NCBI GenBank assembly: GCA_003864495.1
Contig: ML133482.1
Span: forward strand, 183,365-247,364
Length of the DNA: 64,000 nucleotides
Direction of reading: 5' to 3'
From: Nemopilema nomurai
Taxonomy: Eukaryota; Cnidaria; Scyphozoa; Rhizostomeae; Rhizostomatidae
Shown: positions 1 to 9,283 of the stretch, piece after piece
Layout: every line of letters starts with the position of its first letter
Numbering within the stretch: position 1 is the stretch's first letter
Position numbers and translations under genes: made by a program
Notes under the pieces: generated by a model
What the model was told of the DNA's origin: nothing
The model's database searches: none
Seen by the model: only the letters and a program-made list of their open reading frames with translations

Positions 1-773
1 CGAGTACTGATGCTGGGGAGGAGGCTCATTTCATCAGGCTCCTCCGTAGTGTCACGCAGCAGATCATCATCAGGGACGGCTGAATAACAAAGATCAACTC
101 CGTTAATTTTGGCTATTTTACCCATGATCGCATTGGCTTCGTCACTCTCTCCTATTGCCATTAAGTATCTTGGTGATTCTGGCAAAAGTAGACTAGCAAA
201 TCCCGATACTGCAAGTGGTATGGTTTCTGCAAAGGTTACAAACCATCGCCATGTTAGATACTTGAAAGAAACCAAGGCTACGATAATGCCATACCCGCAG
301 CCAGCAGAAAAAGCTATTCCAAAAGTTGACATGTATTTACGGTGCGATAACGGCAGAATCTCCATTGCATATGTAAATGAAATCACGGTGGTTGTTGAAG
401 ACACAAGTCCAATTGCACCCCGTAATACTGACAAAAGCACCGTACTTGATGACAGCGAAAAGAGCAAAGTCAAATATGAGTTTAAGAGAAACATGACAAC
501 CATCACTTTACGGCGACCGTAGCTGTCAGACATTCTGCCAACGATAATTGACCCCACGATATTGACGATAGCTTCAGGCAGTACGATCCAGGCTGCAGTC
601 ATGTAACTCAGGTTCCATTTGCAGCGAAGGTACGGCTCCAATATGGCGACAAGGCTAGTTGTGGATGAATATGTAAAGTACCCTTGGCCTAGAATGATCA
701 AAGCGATCACCTGGAACTTTCCAAAGCCAAATCGCTCAAACTGAAGGTTGATGTCTGTAGATGTATATTCCAT
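1..773 (-). CDS. SVOP-like MFS transporter, 5' part only (runs off the window)
   Basis: An open frame runs leftward from ATG at 773 to base 1 with no stop, giving about 257 residues of a larger protein. It has the SVOP/SV2-like N-terminal half of a major facilitator carrier: a FGFGKFQ start, an LRCKWNLSYM segment after TM1, the cytoplasmic loop motif GRMSDSYGRRK between TM2 and TM3, a WRWF segment, and LLLPESPRYL after TM6. It then enters an acidic central loop (PDDDLL, TTEEPDE). No intron is seen. It is clearly paralogous to the complete gene at 29983-31347 on the same strand, which has the same motifs in the same order. Family knowledge suggests a 12-TM carrier for a small organic solute; the substrate cannot be read. 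The C-terminal half is outside the window. Confidence 0.88.
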   Translation of the reverse strand, partial: MEYTSTDINLQFERFGFGKFQVIALIILGQGYFTYSSTTSLVAILEPYLRCKWNLSYMTAAWIVLPEAIVNIVGSIIVGRMSDSYGRRKVMVVMFLLNSYLTLLFSLSSSTVLLSVLRGAIGLVSSTTTVISFTYAMEILPLSHRKYMSTFGIAFSAGCGYGIIVALVSFKYLTWRWFVTFAETIPLAVSGFASLLLPESPRYLMAIGESDEANAIMGKIAKINGVDLCYSAVPDDDLLRDTTEEPDEMSLLPSIST

Positions 774-1080
774 TTTTGCAACTGGATGGTTAGGGTAGTA
801 TTTTCAACAAAAAAGGCTTTAGGGACTAAAAAACTTCTTATTGAAGTAGGATATCGTCTATAATCTTTTATCCACATTTCTTTATGTTTGGTTAACGTGG
901 TTATACTTTCGTTCAATCATAGCTAACTATTTGCAACATGATAAGGTCATCAGACTTAACCGCTTGTTGGCCAAAAAACTACTTATCTTATCATGACTAG
1001 AAGCTCATATGGTTTTATCTGGGACCTCCTTTCTGGTTGGACCCGCTTGGATACGGGATAGCTGTTCTGTTTGGAATGGT
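774..1080. other. Upstream flank of the left-edge MFS gene
   Basis: This stretch lies between the start codon of the MFS gene and the first minisatellite unit and should contain its promoter or 5' UTR. I see no convincing TATA box, exon or repeat in it. Confidence 0.4.
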
Positions 1081-2480
1081 CTCATCAGTTCCCGTCTATT
1101 TGAATACGGTCCCATCAGTTCCCGTCTATTTGAATACGGTCCCATCAGTTCCCGTCTATTTGAATACGGTCCCATCAGCTCCCGTCTATTTGAATACGGT
1201 CCCATCAGTCCCCGTCTATTTGAGTACGGTTCCATCAGTTCCTGTCTATTTGAGTACGGTCCTATCAGTTCCCGTCTATTTGAATACGGTCCCATCAGTT
1301 CCCGTCTATTTGAATACGGTCCCATCAGTTCCCGTCTATTTGAATACGGTCCCATTAGTTCCCGTCTATTTGAATACGGTCCCATCAGTTCCCGTCTATT
1401 TGAATACGGTCCCATCAGTTCTCGTCTATTTGGGTACGGTCCCATCAGGTCCCGTCTATTTGAATATGGTCCCATCAGTTCCCGTCTATTTGAATACGGT
1501 CCCATCAGTTCCCGTCTATTTGAATACGGTCCATCAGTTCCCGTCTATTTGAATACGGTCCCATCAGTTCCCGTCTATTTGAATACGGTCCCATCAGTTC
1601 CCGTCTATTTGAATACGGTCCCATCAGTTCCCGCCTATTTGAGTACGGTCCATCAGTTCCCGTCTATTTGAATACGGTCCATCAGTTCCCGTCTATTTGA
1701 GTACGGTCCCATCAGTTCCCGTCTATTTGAATACGGTCCCATCAGTTCCCGTCTATTTGAATACGGTCCCATCAGTTCCCGTCTATTTGAATACGGTCCC
1801 ATCAGTTCCCGTCTATTTGAATACGGTCCCATCAGTTCCCGTCTATTTGAATACGGTCCCATCAGTTCCCGTCTATTTGAATACGGTCCCATCAGTCCCG
1901 TCTATTTGAGTACGGTCCCATCAGTTCCCGTCTATTTGAATACGGTCCCATCAGTTCCCGTCTATTTTTATACGGTCCCATCAGTTCCTGTCTATTTGAA
2001 TACGGTCCCATCAGTTCCCGTCTATTTGAATATGGTCCCATCAGTTCCCGTCTATTTGAATACGGTCCCATCAGTTCCCGTCTATTTGAATACGGTCCCA
2101 TCAGTTCCCGTCTATTTGAATACGGTCCCATCAGTTCCCGTCTATTTGAATACGGTCCCATCAGTTCCCGTCTATTTGAATACGGTCCATCTGTTCCCGT
2201 CTATTTGAATACGGTCCCATCAGTTCCCGTCTATTTGAATACGGTCCCATCAGTTCTCGTCTATTTGAATACGGTCCCATCAGTTCCCGCCTATTTGAGT
2301 ACGGTCCCATCAGTTCTCGTCTATTTGAATACGGTCCCATCAGTTCCCGTCTATTTGAGTACGGTCCCATCAGTTCCCTCCTATTTGAATACGGTCCCAT
2401 CAGTTCCCGTCTATTTGAATACGGTCCCATCAGTTCCCGTCTATTTGAATACGGTCCCATCAGTTCCCGTCTATTTGAAT
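1081..2480. repeat. 30-bp minisatellite, left block (about 46 units)
   Basis: Head-to-tail copies of a 30-bp unit containing CGTCTATTTGAATACGGT followed by CCCATCAGTT. Most units differ by 0-3 bases. Occasional 1-nt deletions (for example near 1531 and 1650) shift the register. Because 30 is a multiple of 3, long meaningless open frames appear on both strands. The array stops abruptly at 2480, where a transposon end begins, and resumes in the same orientation at 7061. Confidence 0.95.
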
Positions 2481-2708
2481 AAACCATTCCCGGGTAACGT
2501 CCGCCATTAATTCTGGGTAGCAAACTGACCTTTGGACCCTATGGCCGCACACCGGAGCTATGGCGATTTGCAATATATCAAAGCCGTAATTTCACAACCA
2601 CGCTATTCTAATGTCATGCCGTTCGCTAATCAACACTTAATTACACTGTCTATTATCCTTACATAATTATCCTTTGAATGACGGGTTATTTTCCATTGTC
2701 TAGCCACG
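2481..2708 (+). repeat. Left terminal inverted repeat of the transposon
   Basis: Begins AAACCATTCCCGGG and ends at CTAGCCACG. It matches the reverse complement of 6833-7060 over its whole 228 nt, with about two mismatches (near 2514 and 2698). A TATAAA-like stretch just inside it (about 2717) may serve the transposase. Confidence 0.93.
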
Positions 2709-2849
2709 CTGGCTGTTTATAAATGGTCTCCTTTAGGGGTAGTGAAATGTTCGAATAGCTTGCTCCTGTTGTTTTGTAGAGAAAAATTCTGTCTGTTCGT
2801 TTTAATATTTTGCATCGTTTTAAGTGCTATCATATGGATACAAGCAGTC

Positions 2850-4252
2850 ATGGGAAGACACGATCGATGCTGTGTTGGAACCTGTGATAATGATACACGT
2901 TATCCAGATCGTTTTGTGGTCAAAGAGCATGTGAAAATTCTAAAATTTCACAGGTTTCCAACAAATGATGAATCAAAGAAGAAAAACTGGACGGCTCTAA
3001 TCAACAAAGGAAGAGTTGGTTTTGTTCCCAGTGATGGAAGTAGGATTTGCTCGAATCATTTTTCTGATGGAAAGCCTACAGCCAGAAACCCAAACCCTAC
3101 TCTTTGGCTAACTGTGCAGGACAATCGACAAAACCAGAGTGTTGTTCGAAGGTCTTCACCAAGGAAAAGGGGTTTCAAACAACGATAGGTGGGGCAGCTT
3201 CGGCACCTTCAGAAGAGCCGGAAAATGCAGATGAGCAAGAATCCTCGATTATTCTCCCTGTTCCAATGAAATTTGAGCAGCTTAATAGAGAATTTGATGT
3301 TCGCTTCTGCACTGGTTTGGAAAGTGTAGAAACATTTAAGGCTATTTTTGATTATCTGCACCCAAGAAGTAGATTGATGAAATACTGGGAAGGCCCTAAA
3401 AAGAGCATTCCAAAAACAGAAGTCTGATGTTTACCAGCAGCGAGTGGATCAGATTCTGTCTTCACCTGTGTATGCAGAAGGCGATATACTGCCAATAAAC
3501 AGAAAGGGGCCAGAAAGGAAACTCTGTTAGAACAGGAGTATCTGTTAGTTTTGATGCGGTTGAGGCTAGGCCTTTTTGTCAAAGACCTAGCGTTTAGATT
3601 TCAAACTTCTACCACTCGAGTGTCCCAGATCTGGATCACCTGGATAAAACTGCTGTCCAAAGAATTAAGAAATTTAATAATCTGGCCATCCAAAGGTCAA
3701 ATAATTGCAACGTTGCCTGATGCATTCAAGCGTCTTTACCCCAAGGTTCGCACCATAATCGATTGCACAGAGGTTTTCGTCGAGACTCCAAGCTCTCTTG
3801 AAGTTCAAGCCATTTTGTGGAGTGATTATAAGCACCACTGCACCGTTAAATTTTTAGTTGCAATTACACCTAATGGAGCAATTTCATGGGTATCCCCATG
3901 TTTTGGAGGTCGTACCACTGACCTATATATTGTGCGGAATTCAGGCTTTTTGGATCTTCTTGAACCTTACGACACTGTGATGGCTGACAGAGGATTTAAG
4001 ATAAAGTCAGACTTACTAATGAAAAGATGTTTCCTTGCAATACCACCTAGTGCTGCTAGAGGCACTCAGATGACACAATCCGACGTAAGAACAACTAATC
4101 GAGTGTTGTGATATTTGTTGAGAAAGCCATTGCCAGGGTCAAGTGGTTCCATATTCTCAAACGTGAAATGTCGCTTCTAGAAATGCCATTAGTAGATGAT
4201 ATTGTTGTTACGTGTTGTGCTCTGGTAAATCTATTACCCCCACTAGTTGAAT
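2850..4252 (+). pseudogene. ISL2EU transposase (THAP zinc finger + DDE), frameshifted
   Basis: The natural start is the ATG at 2850 (MGRHDRCCVG). The first about 90 residues form a THAP C2CH DNA-binding finger: C-x4-C, a W about 45 residues on, then ICSNHF (C-x2-H) and NPNPTLW. Further on come an IFDYLHP segment, an EQEYLLVLMRLRLGL helix region and a DDE core with IIDCTEV (first Asp), VMADRGF (second Asp) and VEKAIARVKW (Glu). These parts lie in different frames: shifts fall between 3104 and 3188, near 3415, near 3525 and near 4103. The breaks are small indels and no substituted stop codon was seen. The final frame ends at about 4252. As written this copy cannot make a full transposase, although all three catalytic residues remain recognisable. 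Confidence 0.85.
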
Positions 4253-4743
4253 AAAAAATGGACAGATACCGGTAATCCTCAAATTGCCCAACTCGTATAG
4301 ACCTAATGAATTAGCCCCCCCCCCTCCCTGATAATTAAATTCTTAATATGTTCCACCGCAAATAAGCCCCTACCCCGACATGCCAAATTTTACAATACAG
4401 GATGTTAGTCCTACATTAATAACTCATTCAACGGAAAGTGAGAATCTTAAATGAAAATAATGTTTTCGTTGTCACTATTAAATTCTAAGATTTTTCTTTT
4501 TTGAAAATGAACACGGAAAAGTGAAAATCCTTTAGAGGTATTTTTATAGCGACTTTTGGATAATCTTTTACAAGTCCCAACCCTTGTTTGAGGCCCCATC
4601 AAATTAGCCCTATCCAATATCATTCTAAATAAATAAGCTCCAAAGGGCTTTTTCAATATTATACAGAAAAGACAAAAAAGATAAAAAGAAGAGAATTTCA
4701 GAATTATATCTTATTAACTTAAAACAATATATGTATTTAAAAG
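4253..4743. other. Non-coding centre of the transposon
   Basis: AT-rich sequence between the convergent 3' ends of the two transposon genes, with a run of C at about 4315-4326. No coding signal was seen. Confidence 0.5.
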
Positions 4744-6691
4744 TTAATATGCCGCATTATCACAAGCAATATTTGACAAACATTTGTTACAAATCCATGT
4801 ACCATCTTCATTTAAAATTGGATTAATGTTTTGGCAATAAAAGTGATACCGTACATTGCAGTTACCACAACAAATCCACTTTAAATGGAACTCATTGCTT
4901 TTTATTTCTTTAGCCTCTAGCAAAACTTTATCACAAGTTCCACAGAACTCTAGTGGGCTTATAGCAAGAAGAGCTTTAACAACATAGGTTTTGAAAAAAA
5001 TCTCCAAATTTAAGGACACCTTAATCCAATGAGCATCATCCTTTTCAAGTTTCTGGACCCAAGTTTCTTTCGTTGTCCAAACAATGAAATAACCTTGCAA
5101 AGATTGGGTTAGCGCCATTTGAGATACGATCTGTGTGTAGTATTTATGGTTCTTGTTCAAACAGATGTTGTTGTCATCGTTAACTTTTAAAAACACGCAC
5201 ATGCTGCTACTGTCTGTTACTTTTTCATTACGTATATTGAAGGGGCACTTTGTTTCAACTACGCTCTTTCCCATGACATGAACATTGCATTATGGCATCA
5301 GGTGATGCTCCAATATACGCCCTATCCTTGTCCAGAAATAAGCCTGCCTGCTCCAGCTTAAAGTTGATGTGCCTTGTTGCTTCTTCTGCGTAGAATCCCT
5401 TTAAAGCATCTGCTTCATGATCTCTACCCCACTTGATTGCTTGGATGTGGTCTAAGTTTTCCTCTTGATGTATAATATTGGCCACAAGATGTGTTGTTTT
5501 CGGACGTACATCACCCTTAACGCGGGAAATACTGTTGACTTTTGTGAAGTACTCGTGGTGCTTTGAAGCTGTTAATCGGCCTTCTCGATGCTCAATCCAT
5601 GCTTTGCTTTTGGCCTGATTTCTCGTCATCTTTTCAACAGTTTTTACGTCTTTTTCTGAGAAACACATTTTGGCTAGAAATTTTGTTATTTTTGCGTCAT
5701 CTGATGATAAACTCTGATCTACCATTATCGCGTTGGCTATGTTAGCTAGTGTCAAATTGCCTGAGGTTGGAATAGCCATGCCCTCAACAGATTTTAATAA
5801 TACTGCGTTGGGATTTGCTACAGAAATTGTGTGGATGAGATTGGACAAACGCTCCCCTGTCATGTTTTGATGTAGACTCTGTCTTGGATCAAACTGACTT
5901 AGTTCCTGCATTCTGGTTTCCTCTCGGCGGACATCGTCGCTAGGATCTGCTGGCATTTTAGAACGTAATTTCTTACGAACAACGATTTCAGAAATTCTTT
6001 TTGGCTCAATGGCGGTCTTTGTTGCTTGATTCCATGCACAAGGCATGGATGTACAGGATGGAGAGAGAAACCCATTCATGTTGGCATACTCAACCTTGTA
6101 CAGGGCTGCTATTACATGATTGCAGCATCTACTTGCACCTGCCATGCATGAACACCAAGCTGTTAGTATTTTGCCACCAGGCTGAGCAGCAACCCACAGC
6201 TCCTTCTCATCGTGTATCGACATTGATGCTCTCACTTTACAGAAAAGAAGAATGACCTCATCTTTTGGTTTACTGACGAGAATCTCGCCAACAAAGTTAC
6301 TGTCAAAGTAGCTGTAGGCCTTCTGATCCTTATATTTACCAACGTATTCCACATTGAAATCTCTAACGCTCAGAATATACTCGAAAATGTTTCCCAGTGT
6401 AATTGTAGGCCATAGAGAGAGTTCGTCCTTTTTATCCTCATCCTTGATTTCCTTTGGGTCTGATAAATCCATCTCTTTCAGCCTCTTTACGTACTCTTGT
6501 TGGAGAAGTTTGGCTTGATCTTCGCTGGACATTACAATAGGCAAACCCATCTCAGCAGCTGAAAACGCTCTGGCAACAAGTTCCACCTTTGTATAGTTGC
6601 TTACAGACACCCCTCTTACAGTTAAAAAATCCTTCAAACTATTAACTCCCATATCTAGAAAATCCTGATAAGTTCTTGAATTGCTTGCCAT
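4744..6691 (-). pseudogene. Transposon SAP-SWIM-YqaJ-PHD protein, one frameshift
   Basis: The second ISL2EU protein. It likely starts at the ATG at 6691 (MASNSRTYQDF); an in-frame ATG also exists at 6745. Order of parts, counting from 6745: a SAP-like N-terminus (residues about 24-60), a SWIM zinc finger CSC...CCNH (C198, C200, C208, H210), then a YqaJ/lambda-exonuclease-type fold starting about residue 375 (AWIEHREGRLTASKH) with the metal-binding Asp in GASPDAIM. The frame then breaks at about 5265. In the next frame (from 5274) the catalytic E-x-K (VVETKCP) follows at once, and the protein ends with a Cys/His zinc finger resembling PHD (CGNCNVRYHFYC...CNKC). YqaJ enzymes are Mg-dependent 5'-3' exonucleases of the PD-(D/E)XK type. 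A role in transposition is inferred from the constant pairing with the transposase. Confidence 0.85.
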
Positions 6692-6832
6692 TTTAACTGC
6701 TAACGTTATAGTAAACTGAATAACTGCGTACACGAATGAGCGCAAATAGGACGATTTTCGTGTTTTCTGCTGTTTGCTGTGAAGACTTCAGACCAAGTAG
6801 TTAAAACTATTTACAGATATCATCAATAAATA

Positions 6833-7060
6833 CGTGGCTAGACGATGGAAAATAACCCGTCATTCAAAGGATAATTATGTAAGGATAATAGACAGTGTAA
6901 TTAAGTGTTGATTAGCGAACGGCATGACATTAGAATAGCGTGGTTGTGAAATTACGGCTTTGATATATTGCAAATCGCCATAGCTCCGGTGTGCGGCCAT
7001 AGGGTCCAAAGGTCAGTTTGCTACCCAGACTTAATGGCGGACGTTACCCGGGAATGGTTT
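6833..7060 (-). repeat. Right terminal inverted repeat of the transposon
   Basis: Reverse complement of 2481-2708, the same 228-nt length, ending CCGGGAATGGTTT. The next base starts the resumed minisatellite (ATACGGT). Confidence 0.93.
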
Positions 7061-7411
7061 ATACGGTCCCATCAGTTCCAGTCTATTTGAATACGGTCCT
7101 ATCAGTTCTCGTCTATTTGAGTACGGTCCCATCAGTTTCCGTCTATTTGAGTACGGTCCCATCAGTTCCCGTCTATTTGAGTACGGTCCCATCAGTTCCC
7201 GTCTATTTGAGTACGGTCCCATCAGTTCCAGTCTATTTGAGTACGGTTCCATCAGTTCCCGTCTATTTGAGTACGGTCCCATCATTTCCCGTCTATTTGA
7301 GTACGTTCCCATCAGTTCCCGTCTATTTGAATACGGTCCCATCAGTTCCCGTCTATTTGAGTACGGTCCCATCAGTTCCCGTCTATTTGAGTACGGTCGT
7401 ATCAGTTCCCG
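7061..7411. repeat. 30-bp minisatellite, right block (about 12 units)
   Basis: Same unit and orientation as 1081-2480, continuing the unit that the transposon interrupted. Units here more often read GAGTACGG in place of GAATACGG. The array decays into unique sequence at about 7411. Confidence 0.93.
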
Positions 7412-8771
7412 TGCAAACGCAAGGTTTCCGTGTAACCTTAGCTTATATTTAAAATAATTCGGAATCTTTTAGCTCTGAGATTCGGGTCCTCGATTATTTT
7501 GAGGAATCCAAATATTTATTGAAAGTTAAATGTTGATTGGGTAGTGATGGTGACGTAACTGGGTGGCAAAATTAGACTTTTATAACATTTCTAAATTAAT
7601 ATATGTACCCTGACTACCCTGAATGATATAGGATTTGCTCTAAAGATAAAAAATTATGAAGTCTTTTTTGTTCACACACTATGTCGCGACACTTTAGCCC
7701 ATCGTGGGAGACATTGGGTGCGTCATTTGAAATCAGTTGCTTTGTTACCCTACTTTAAAGTTAATTAGTTAATTATCATTCCAGACTATATGTTGTTTTC
7801 ATTTGTCTGGACATTTAAAGCTACTGACAGTGTAGAAATCTAATCTTAAGATACATTTTCATATCCGACACCCTTCAAAGTATGCGAAAGTCAGAAATTG
7901 ACAAATAGCCATTAACGAAAAGCTTACAAAACAAACAGCCAGTTGCAAATCAAAATCCACCTAACTTCATGAGGCAGAAAATCTAGGCTGTCAAATTGCA
8001 GAGAAACCAACAATTCTAGTCAATTCTAAATAGATTTGGGCTTTGTAGCCCCCAAGCGCTTAAGCTGAGAAATATATCACTGAGGAATTTATTTTCAACA
8101 ATAATGCGTTTTTCTACAATAATGCCATGCTTGCTCAAGTTTACTTTTCGAACAATTCAAGAGCGCCATTAACGTTTGGATGACACTAACTCTCTTTCCT
8201 TTAAATGAATTTCAGCAGTTATTGATCCATAAATGATCGCTTTCCATAATCTTTGATGAGAAGAACAGATAATACTTTTCAATGGAAACATTCAGGAATT
8301 AAAAGCATTGGTTTGCTCCTTTTTTATCAGCCCTTTAGGAATTTGCATAATCTGATTTCAAAGATTTTCAGTACAAAAGATTTGCTAGTTTCTGCTCTAT
8401 CTAGTTTCAAAATCTCTTCAAGACCAAATAAAAACCAAAAATTGAGTTAAAAAACTTTTTAAGCTTATGTGTTTCCTACTCAAGACTAAACTGTTGACAG
8501 TGCAATGCACAATATAAATTTTGGCCATTGTTTTTGGCATTAAAAACAGGTTCAGTGAAGAGGGGCTACACCATCTCCAGTTTGGTTGGGTAAACTTCAC
8601 AATCAAAAGTTTGTTGTCAGCTCATAGACACTGGAAACTATGAGAAACCTGTAACCCTGCTCCAGATATTTATAAAATACAGATATACGATTTTTACTAC
8701 AATGATACTTCTACAAAATCATTTACTTTATCACTTGTACTTTGTCATAAAAATCAAACTCTTCAATAAAT
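7412..8771. other. Intergenic, no gene recognised
   Basis: AT-rich sequence with only short, unconvincing open frames on both strands. Confidence 0.5.
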
Positions 8772-9035
8772 TTAGCCCTCATTGGAAATGATTTCCATTA
8801 GACCTCTTAATAAAATAGCTTGTTTAGGCAAGCAAGCTCCAGAATGTACTAAATAATGCCTGAAATAATTGTGCCACATCTGCTTTGGATCAATTTGTTG
8901 GTGTTCATCATACCATGAGTACAAAACTTGAGATAGAAAAAAGTTTAAAACATTGATGTCATCATTTTCAAACATTCATCAAGGATTGAAGATGTTTCGA
9001 TAATTGGATGAATAAGAAATGGAAAGGTTTGTCCA
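8772..9035 (-). pseudogene. Coding remnant of unknown gene (frameshifted)
   Basis: The last 50-60 residues, ending at a stop at 8772, read like real protein (LYSWYDEHQQIDPKQMWHNY, then HSGACLPKQAILLRGLMEI). Just upstream a different frame also looks coding (FPFLIHPIIETSSILDECLK), with the shift near 8950. A pyrimidine-rich tract ending in AG lies just before the LYSWYDE segment (about 8935), so the downstream part could also be a terminal exon. I do not recognise the family. It lies downstream of the cysteine synthase gene on the same strand and looks independent of it. Pseudogene fragment is the favoured reading; the 3' exon of an unseen gene is the alternative. Confidence 0.4.
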
Positions 9036-9058
9036 CATCATGTACCTATCTCAAGAGC

Positions 9059-9064
9059 TTTATT
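9059..9064 (-). promoter_or_regulatory. Possible poly(A) signal of the cysteine synthase gene
   Basis: AATAAA on the minus strand about 220 nt past the stop codon at 9284. Position and sequence fit; nothing else supports it. Confidence 0.4.
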
Positions 9065-9127
9065 ACTGACAACAATGTAAGTGGCACATTTCTATATCAA
9101 ATAAAAACTAAAATCTTTGAAGGCCTT

Positions 9128-9229
9128 CAATATTCAACAAAACTACTTTGTGAATTCTAATTATCAGCAAAATTCTTCAATATTTAACAAAACTACTTTG
9201 TGAATTCTAATTATCAGCAAAATTTCCTA
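9128..9229. repeat. 51-bp tandem duplication
   Basis: Two nearly identical adjacent copies containing CAAAACTACTTTGTGAATTC, downstream of the cysteine synthase stop codon and possibly in its 3' UTR. Confidence 0.8.
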
Positions 9230-9283
9230 CTGACTAAAGTCAGCTACCTACATTTCTAAAACACTGCTTTTAAATATGATATT

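Larger units (their letters stand above)
2481..7060. mobile_element. ISL2EU-like DNA transposon with 228-bp TIRs
   Basis: A 4,580-bp element bounded by inverted repeats at 2481-2708 and 6833-7060. It carries two convergent coding regions: a THAP plus DDE transposase (+) on the left and a SAP-SWIM-YqaJ-PHD protein (-) on the right. A THAP/DDE transposase with a YqaJ nuclease partner is the hallmark of the ISL2EU (formerly IS4EU) superfamily. It sits inside a 30-bp minisatellite. The left flank ends TTTGAAT and the right flank starts ATACGGT; removing the element and one AT restores an intact unit, so the target duplication is the dinucleotide AT. The two TIRs differ at only about 2 positions, so insertion was recent, yet both coding regions carry frameshifts. 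Confidence 0.9.

Noticed and set aside
1081..2480. Regular array resembling a CRISPR
   Set aside because: There are no unique spacers; units are continuous tandem copies in animal DNA.
1005..2523. Long open frames on both strands (repeats of GPYSNRREL or PVYLNTVPS)
   Set aside because: They are translations of the 30-bp minisatellite; the period is a multiple of 3, so frames stay open without selection.
4744..6745. A phage or prophage origin for the YqaJ protein
   Set aside because: It sits between the TIRs of a eukaryotic transposon with a THAP transposase; YqaJ is a normal ISL2EU partner.
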